Below, piece by piece: positions 4,646 through 9,573 of a stretch of DNA of 9,573 nucleotides (within the stretch, counting starts at the first letter, position 1; each line of letters opens with the position of its first letter). Source of the stretch: CAIMZW01 sp037135095 (GTDB taxonomy: Bacteria; Actinomycetota; Actinomycetes; Nanopelagicales; Nanopelagicaceae); assembly GCA_037135095.1 (NCBI GenBank), contig JBAXKZ010000037.1:1-9573 (forward strand). Direction: 5' to 3'. Both the position numbers and the translations under genes were made by a program. Under the pieces are notes generated by a model. The model ran no database searches. It worked only from the letters and a program-made list of their open reading frames with translations, and was not told where the DNA came from.

Positions 4646-6409
4646 ATGTCCGATAAGAATATGGCAGGCACCCGCCGTCGTATCATCGCAACAGCCGCCG
4701 CAGCTGCGCTCGCAGCAGGTGGTTTGCTTGTTGGTGGCGCGACTGGCGCGAGCGCTGCTGCAGCAAAAACTGGTGGCACGTTGTATATGGTCACCCACAA
4801 CGGGCAATTCGCGCATGCCGACCCACAACGTAACTACACCGGTCAGGACATCGCATTCTTCAACACCTATGTTTATCGCAACTTGGTTGTGTACAAGCCA
4901 GCAGCTGGTCCATCAGGTTCTGGACTTGTAGCTGACCTTGCCACCAATACTGGTGTTCCAAGCAATAATGCCAAGACCTGGAAATTCACCCTGCGCAAGG
5001 GCGTTAAGTGGGAAGATGGCTCTGCGATCACCTGTGCCGACGTTAAGTACGGCGTATCGCGTACCTACGCTACTGATGTAATCACAGATGGACCTGCATA
5101 CGCCTTGTCCATGTTGAACATTCCAAATAACAAAGATGGTTCCTCGCAGTATGCCGGACCATATAAGAAGACTGGTCAGGCGCTATTCGACAAGGCTGTA
5201 ACTTGCTCGAAGGACAACATGACTATCACCTTTAACTTGGGTCACTCAGTTGCCGACTTCAACTACGCGGCTTCATACCCAGCATTTGGTCCTGTAAAGG
5301 CATCAAAGGACACTGGCGACAAGTACGACCTAAAGCCAATGGCTTCTGGTCCATACAAAATTGCTAAGTACACCATCAACGGTGAAATGGACTTGGTACG
5401 TAACTCTAACTGGAGCAAGGCAACTGACATTGTTCGCCCTGCTTATCCGGACAACGTAACCGTTCGTTTCGGCTTGGATTCCAACGTAATCGATCAGATC
5501 ATGTTGACCGATTCCATTCCAAACACGGTAAACCTTGATGGCTTACAGCCAGTAAACAACCAAAAGTTCTTTGCCGATGACAAGTACTCAGCTCGTCGTA
5601 TGAACGTCAACGATCCATACGTTCGTTACTACGGCTTGAACTCTTCTCCTGGTCACTTGGACTGTTTGCTAGTTCGTAAGGCCTTCTTCTTTGCTTGGAA
5701 TACCCAAGCACTGATCGACCTTTCTGGTGGCGCCGTCTTCTACGGTGCAATTGGTGATAGCCCAGTCAAGCCAGTTCTTGGTTTGGATTACGCTCCAACA
5801 ACTGGAAATACTCACGATTCCAACTTCAAGGCATCGGGTAATCCAGACTATGCGAAGACGTTGTTAGCCGAAGCTAAGACCGCTTGCCCAGCAACCTATG
5901 CAAAGGTCACTGGCGATGCTGGTCTCTCAATCGACTTGCCAAACAACGCCACACAACAGAAGGCATCAGTCTTGATCAAGGCTGCTCTTTCTCAAGCTGG
6001 CTTTAACGTTAAGTTCAACTTCATCCCTGGTGGCCAGTACTACCCAACAGTTCAAGACATCACAAAGCAAGGCGATGCTTCTCGTGCTGGCTGGGGTGCT
6101 GACTGGGCTAACGCCTCAACCGTTATCCCACCGCTATACCTAAAGGATGGTGGCTTTGACCTATCTGGCAACTGGGGAGATCCGGTCTACGCCGGCTTCG
6201 CTGCCAAGGTGACTGCAGCTCTAGCAATGACTGATCGTCCAAAGCAAGCTGCAGAGTGGAAGAAACTCGCTCAGTTCGCGATGGATCAATACTGGATCAG
6301 CGTTCCAATCTTCACAAAGCAACAGCTTGACTGGGGCTCAAAGGTTGGCGGCGTTGCATTCTGGGATCCACAAGGAACCTTCTTGTTCCCAGCCTTGTAC
6401 GTCAAGTAA
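4646..6409 (+). CDS. dppA: peptide ABC transporter substrate-binding protein (SBP_bac_5)
   Basis: Extracytoplasmic binding protein (587 aa) that delivers substrate, probably peptides, to the DppB/DppC channel. The N-terminus is an export signal: TRRRIIA (9-15), a long Ala/Gly/Leu stretch and ASA (35-37) as the likely cleavage site. The paired arginines resemble a Tat signal, though a Sec signal is possible. There is no lipobox cysteine; the first Cys is residue 130. Family 5 motifs follow: LVADLATNTG (94-103), TWKFTLRKGVKWEDGS (111-126) and ADVKYGVSRT. Codon choice differs from the neighbours, with AAC, AAG, GGT, CCA and CGT dominating, which suggests strong expression. It ends in a double stop TAATAA and is followed by a long hairpin. 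Genes for both permeases and both ATPases flank it. The exact ligand cannot be read from the sequence. Confidence 0.93.
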   Translation: MSDKNMAGTRRRIIATAAAAALAAGGLLVGGATGASAAAAKTGGTLYMVTHNGQFAHADPQRNYTGQDIAFFNTYVYRNLVVYKPAAGPSGSGLVADLATNTGVPSNNAKTWKFTLRKGVKWEDGSAITCADVKYGVSRTYATDVITDGPAYALSMLNIPNNKDGSSQYAGPYKKTGQALFDKAVTCSKDNMTITFNLGHSVADFNYAASYPAFGPVKASKDTGDKYDLKPMASGPYKIAKYTINGEMDLVRNSNWSKATDIVRPAYPDNVTVRFGLDSNVIDQIMLTDSIPNTVNLDGLQPVNNQKFFADDKYSARRMNVNDPYVRYYGLNSSPGHLDCLLVRKAFFFAWNTQALIDLSGGAVFYGAIGDSPVKPVLGLDYAPTTGNTHDSNFKASGNPDYAKTLLAEAKTACPATYAKVTGDAGLSIDLPNNATQQKASVLIKAALSQAGFNVKFNFIPGGQYYPTVQDITKQGDASRAGWGADWANASTVIPPLYLKDGGFDLSGNWGDPVYAGFAAKVTAALAMTDRPKQAAEWKKLAQFAMDQYWISVPIFTKQQLDWGSKVGGVAFWDPQGTFLFPALYVK

Positions 6410-6427
6410 TAAGGCATAGCAAGACAG

Positions 6428-6478
6428 CTTCACACAAGATGAAAGGTGGCTCGAACGGGCCACCTTTCATCTGTGAAG
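6428..6478 (+). terminator. very long hairpin between dppA and dppB (partial terminator or mRNA stabiliser)
   Basis: Bases 6438-6452 pair with 6457-6471 as 15 continuous pairs (one T·G) around the tetraloop GAAC. Beyond a three-base bulge (CAA, 6435-6437), 6428-6434 pair with 6472-6478 for seven more pairs. Only TTTAATAAA follows, a weak U-tract, so termination is likely to be incomplete. Such 3' hairpins after a binding-protein gene typically protect its mRNA from exonucleases while letting some transcription into the permease gene. Confidence 0.75.
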
Positions 6479-6527
6479 TTTAATAAATGCAATAACCGAA
6501 ACTGAAGAACGGACTGGTGGTCGGCTA

Positions 6528-7529
6528 GTGTTGAAATACGTGACCAAGCGATTGGCTTATACGATCGTGGTCTTGGTCTTGGTCAGTCTCACCGTCTTTA
6601 TTATTTTCAATTTTCTGCCCATTGATCCTGCTCGACTGACATGTGGTAAGTCCTGCTTCCCGGCTCTTATCGAAGCTAATCGCCACAGATTAGGTCTCGA
6701 TGTCCCTTGGTGGGAGCAGTGGTTCCGATTTATGCATGGCCTAGTGGCTGGGCGAAATTACGCTGAGGGCTCAGCAGCTCTGCACTGCGGTGCACCTTCC
6801 TTTGGGTACTCGTTCAACCAACACGCTTGCGTCACCTCGATCATCGGGCAAGCATTCCCTGTAACTTTCGGATTAGCCATTGGTTCTTTCTTTCTCTGGA
6901 TTGTTCTTGGCGTCACGCTCGGCGTCGTGGCCGCCCGATTCAAAGGCCGCCTCGCAGACCGGTTAGCGACCGCCTTTGTTCTGATTGGTACTTCGCTTCC
7001 AACTTTTATCTCCGGAATCTTGATTTTGCTCTTCGTCGCTCTGAAATTTAACCTGCTTAACCCGATCGAAATGGGAATGTGGCACTCACCATTTACCGAT
7101 CCATTTGGATATTTTAAAGAATTCATCTTCCCATGTATCACCTTGGCTTTGGCATATGCTGCCTCGTATACAAGGTTTACTCGATCAAACGTAATCGAAA
7201 CATCGAGCGAAGATTTTATTCGCACGGCAAAAGCAAAAGGGTTGAGCAACAAGGTAATTTTGCGCAAGCACACACTGCGCGCCGCGTTATCCCCGATTAT
7301 CACTATCGCCGGACTTGATTTTGCTGGACTTTTGGGTGGTGCCATCATTACTGAAGGTATTTTCAACCTACCTGGATTGGGCCGGTTATCACTTAAAGCA
7401 GTTTTGATTGATTACGACTTACCGGTAATTTTGGCAACGACGCTGTTAGCCGCAGCCTTCGTCGTAGTCGCGAATCTTTTAGTAGATATTGCCTATGCGT
7501 ACATCGATCCGCGCGTGCGTGTGGGATAG
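6528..7529 (+). CDS. dppB: peptide ABC transporter permease, DppB/OppB type
   Basis: Second channel subunit (333 aa). It opens with the family's N-terminus MLKYVTKRLAYTIVVLVLVSLTVFIIFNFLP in modified form, including the first membrane helix (11-30). A large external loop (about 32-105) contains the H/RxxLGLDxP element (NRHRLGLDVP) and four cysteines, C39, C43, C87 and C101, which could form disulfides. Further helices lie near 110-136, 147-172, 198-215, 256-275 and 300-323. The EAA loop is EDFIRTAKAKGLSNKVILRKHTLRAA (228-253), and the end YIDPRVRVG is typical. The start is GTG 6528, with TTG 6531 as the alternative; only a weak GGTGG precedes it, consistent with lower expression than the binding protein. 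dppD begins five bases after its stop. Confidence 0.94.
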   Translation: MLKYVTKRLAYTIVVLVLVSLTVFIIFNFLPIDPARLTCGKSCFPALIEANRHRLGLDVPWWEQWFRFMHGLVAGRNYAEGSAALHCGAPSFGYSFNQHACVTSIIGQAFPVTFGLAIGSFFLWIVLGVTLGVVAARFKGRLADRLATAFVLIGTSLPTFISGILILLFVALKFNLLNPIEMGMWHSPFTDPFGYFKEFIFPCITLALAYAASYTRFTRSNVIETSSEDFIRTAKAKGLSNKVILRKHTLRAALSPIITIAGLDFAGLLGGAIITEGIFNLPGLGRLSLKAVLIDYDLPVILATTLLAAAFVVVANLLVDIAYAYIDPRVRVG

Positions 7530-7534
7530 GGATC

Positions 7535-8575
7535 ATGACAACTCCATTCTTAGAAGTTAAAAACCTCAACGTCAGTTTTCCTACCGAGGATGGCGAAGTC
7601 ATGGCTTCGCAAGATATCTCCTTCAACGTCGCGCTTGGTGAAACCCTTGCGATCGTTGGTGAATCGGGTTCGGGAAAATCAGTCTCGAACCTTGCAGTTA
7701 TGGGGCTTCATAATCGCGCTCGAACTAACATTTCAGGTGAAGCTTGGCTAAATCTTCCCACCGGCCCTGTTGATGTTATCTCTGCGCCAGAAGAGACGGT
7801 TCGCCGGTTGCGCGGAAAATCAATGGCGATGATCTTTCAAGATCCCATGTCGGCACTTCACCCTTATTACTCAATTGGCGACCAACTTTCTGAAGCTTGG
7901 CGCTTGTACAACGAAGGTTCAAAATCTGATGGCTTCAAACGGGCTGCTCAGATGTTGGACCTGGTTGGAATTCCTGATGCGGCTAGACGAGTCCAGGAAT
8001 ATCCTCACCAGTTCTCCGGCGGTATGCGTCAGCGCGTGATGATTGCTATGGCACTTATTAATAATCCATCACTCTTAATTGCCGATGAGCCAACTACGGC
8101 GCTTGATGTTACGGTTCAATCGCAAATTTTGCAGTTGCTCCGAGATATGCAAAAAGAGTTCAATATGGCAGTCATTCTGATTACTCACGATCTTGGCGTT
8201 GTTGCCGAGGTCGCCGATCGCGTAAATGTTATGTACGCCGGAAAAATTGTGGAAAAAGCTGGTATTGATTCGATTTACTACAACTCGCTTCACCCATACA
8301 CAATGGGCTTACTTTCATCCATTCCCCGCGTCGATCAATTAGGCGGCCATCGCTTAAAGACGATTCCGGGACAACCGCCCTCGCTTATTGGCTTGCCGGC
8401 TGGATGTTCATTCCGATCACGTTGTGAATACGCCTCCAATGTAACTGGAAATCTTTGTGCTACTTCGGCACCACTGCTTGAAATTAAGGCACCGGAACAT
8501 GCATCTCGCTGTCATCTGTCAGTTGAACAGTTAAATGAATTCAATCCATCAGATGTTAGGGGTACTCACAAGTGA
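7535..8575 (+). CDS. dppD: peptide ABC transporter ATPase, DppD/OppD type
   Basis: Cytoplasmic ATPase (346 aa) that pairs with DppF to drive import. In order: Walker A GESGSGKS (42-49), Q-loop FQDPMSALHP (Q102), signature SGGMRQR (161-167), Walker B LLIADEP with catalytic E185, D-loop ALD, and switch His218 in ITHDLG. The oligopeptide-type C-terminal extension includes HPYTMGLLSSIP and a cysteine set C291-x5-C297-x10-C308-x17-C326. This motif binds a [4Fe-4S] cluster in structurally studied mycobacterial Opp; that this one does so is inference. The start ATG 7535 lies five bases after the dppB stop, with only a short AGGG (7528-7531) as ribosome site, so translational coupling to dppB is likely. 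The stop overlaps the dppF start. Confidence 0.95.
   Translation: MTTPFLEVKNLNVSFPTEDGEVMASQDISFNVALGETLAIVGESGSGKSVSNLAVMGLHNRARTNISGEAWLNLPTGPVDVISAPEETVRRLRGKSMAMIFQDPMSALHPYYSIGDQLSEAWRLYNEGSKSDGFKRAAQMLDLVGIPDAARRVQEYPHQFSGGMRQRVMIAMALINNPSLLIADEPTTALDVTVQSQILQLLRDMQKEFNMAVILITHDLGVVAEVADRVNVMYAGKIVEKAGIDSIYYNSLHPYTMGLLSSIPRVDQLGGHRLKTIPGQPPSLIGLPAGCSFRSRCEYASNVTGNLCATSAPLLEIKAPEHASRCHLSVEQLNEFNPSDVRGTHK
8558..8562 (+). promoter_or_regulatory. ribosome binding site of dppF
   Basis: AGGGG near the 3' end of dppD is nine bases before GTG 8572. It supports that GTG, which overlaps the dppD stop as GTGA, over the next GTG at 8576 in another frame. Confidence 0.4.
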
Positions 8576-9555
8576 GTGAGAGCGTATTAAAGCTTGAAGG
8601 GCTCAAGAAGCACTTTCCGACAACGACGGGTGGCGTATTCAGTCGTGTTAAAGGTGTTGTAAAAGCAGTAGATGGCGTCGATCTCGAGGTTGCGCGCGGC
8701 GAGACTGTTGGTTTAGTAGGCGAGTCTGGCTGCGGAAAAACGACGGTTGGTCGCACCGTATTGAAATTGTATGAACCAACTGATGGAAAGATTTTCTTTC
8801 AAGGTGAAGATATTACAAAGTTAAGCCGCCATGAAATGAAGCCACTTCGGTCTCAAATGCAGATGATCTTTCAAGATCCGTTCGCATCGCTAAACCCTCG
8901 TCATACTGTTGGCGCAATTGTTTCGGCTTCATTTGATATCCATGGGATTAAACCCGAAGGTGGCGTAAAGAAATCGGTTCAAGATCTTTTGGAACGTGTG
9001 GGTCTGAACCCAGAACATATAAATCGCTTCCCACATGAATTCTCGGGCGGGCAACGACAGCGAATTGGTATTGCGCGCGCTTTAGCATTAAAGCCCAAAC
9101 TAATCGTGGCCGACGAGCCAGTCTCTGCCTTGGATGTTTCGATCCAAGCACAGGTAGTTAATCTTCTAGATGATCTTCAACAAGAGTTAGGTCTAGCTTA
9201 TTTATTCGTGGCTCATGATCTATCTGTAGTACAACATATTTCTGATCGAGTAGTCGTCATGTATCTGGGCAAGGTAATGGAGATGGCGAATACCACTGAA
9301 CTCTTTGCTAATCCGCGACACCCATATACGAAGGCGCTGTTATCTGCGGTTCCGATTCCGGATCCGGAAATTGAGCGAAAGCGCGAGCGCATTATTTTGC
9401 AGGGAGATTTGCCAAGCCCAGTAAATCCACCGGCTGGTTGCGTCTTCAATACGCGTTGTTGGAAAGTGCAAGACCGTTGCCGAGTTGAAGTTCCGCAAGT
9501 ACTCGAGATTTCACCAAAGCACACCCTGGCCTGCCACTTTCCCGAAGGAAATTGA
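8572..9555 (+). CDS. dppF: peptide ABC transporter ATPase, DppF/OppF type
   Basis: Partner ATPase of DppD (327 aa, complete). Motifs in order: the aromatic-rich start LKKHFPTTTGGVFSRVKGVVKAVDGV, typical of DppF/OppF; Walker A GESGCGKT (50-57); Q101 in FQDPFASLNPR; signature SGGQRQR (158-164); Walker B LIVADEP with E182; and switch His215 in VAHDLS. The C-terminal part has HPYTKALLSAVPIPDP, then QGDLPSPVNPPAGC and a four-cysteine set C290-x5-C296-x6-C303-x17-C321. Its first and last spacings are the same as in DppD. All ATPase residues are intact in both subunits, so both sites look competent. The start is GTG 8572, overlapping the dppD stop by four bases (GTGA). The stop TGA (9553-9555) lies inside the first copy of a tandem repeat. 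Confidence 0.95.
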   Translation: MSESVLKLEGLKKHFPTTTGGVFSRVKGVVKAVDGVDLEVARGETVGLVGESGCGKTTVGRTVLKLYEPTDGKIFFQGEDITKLSRHEMKPLRSQMQMIFQDPFASLNPRHTVGAIVSASFDIHGIKPEGGVKKSVQDLLERVGLNPEHINRFPHEFSGGQRQRIGIARALALKPKLIVADEPVSALDVSIQAQVVNLLDDLQQELGLAYLFVAHDLSVVQHISDRVVVMYLGKVMEMANTTELFANPRHPYTKALLSAVPIPDPEIERKRERIILQGDLPSPVNPPAGCVFNTRCWKVQDRCRVEVPQVLEISPKHTLACHFPEGN

Positions 9556-9573
9556 TTAGGCCCGAAGGAAATT
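9541..9573 (+). repeat. 20-bp tandem repeat, cut by the window edge
   Basis: The unit CCCGAAGGAAATTGATTAGG (9541-9560) is followed at once by its first 13 bases (9561-9573), where the window ends. The first copy encodes the last residues and stop of dppF; the second is noncoding. It could be a slippage duplication or an assembly artefact at a contig end. Confidence 0.6.

Noticed and set aside
6758..7366. 202-aa open frame on the minus strand inside dppB
   Set aside because: It is antisense to a well-supported permease, resembles no family I know, and has no ribosome site; membrane-protein genes often leave long open antisense frames.
9213..9524. 103-aa minus-strand frame inside dppF
   Set aside because: Antisense to the intact ATPase C-terminus with no start signal or recognisable motif.
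1..9573. CRISPR arrays, tRNA or rRNA genes, insertion sequences, prophage or toxin-antitoxin genes
   Set aside because: No repeat-spacer pattern, no cloverleaf, and no transposase, integrase or toxin-like frame is visible; gene content is ordinary metabolism and transport.

Overview
The window looks like a chromosomal segment of a small-genome actinobacterium of intermediate GC content, with genes packed closely or overlapping. Three things point to Actinomycetota: the long Tgt is of the actinobacterial form; two genes carry a TANNNT hexamer exactly six bases before their ATG, the leaderless promoter layout common in that phylum; and DppB has a cysteine-bearing outer loop of the kind I associate with actinobacterial homologues. 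The modest GC and compact layout would suit freshwater planktonic lineages such as Nanopelagicales (acI). That placement is inference, not proof.

Layout. Bases 1-66 hold the tail of an upstream plus-strand gene, followed by a strong intrinsic terminator (67-107). Next come a type IV prepilin peptidase (about 108-893) and a GNAT acetyltransferase (856-1329) that overlaps it by 38 bases. A class III extradiol dioxygenase of the DODA/YgiD type (1365-2138) has its own apparent leaderless promoter overlapped by a perfect 18-bp palindrome. It runs tail to tail, with a 30-base overlap, into tgt on the minus strand (2109-3377). A divergent control region of about 150 bp (3378-3526) follows.

From 3527 to 9555 all genes are on the plus strand and form a complete peptide ABC importer in the order permease (DppC type), substrate-binding protein, permease (DppB type), ATPase (DppD type), ATPase (DppF type). 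The binding-protein gene is set apart: it has a 5' leader hairpin, the best Shine-Dalgarno sequence of the window, codon use suggestive of high expression, and a very long 3' hairpin before dppB. This is the arrangement expected if the binding protein is made in large excess over the membrane and ATPase subunits. dppB, dppD and dppF are tightly coupled (5-base gap, then 4-base overlap).

How they work together: the binding protein would capture extracellular peptides, DppB and DppC would form the channel, and DppD and DppF would power it. Both ATPases keep a C-terminal four-cysteine motif of the type that binds a [4Fe-4S] cluster in characterised Opp/Dpp ATPases. The genes before 3500 are housekeeping or accessory functions without an obvious link to peptide uptake. 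I see no phage, transposon, CRISPR, tRNA or rRNA signal, and no clearly novel multi-gene system. The points most worth a second look are the control elements (palindromes and hairpins), the absence of a lipobox in the binding protein, and a truncated 20-bp tandem repeat at the right edge.
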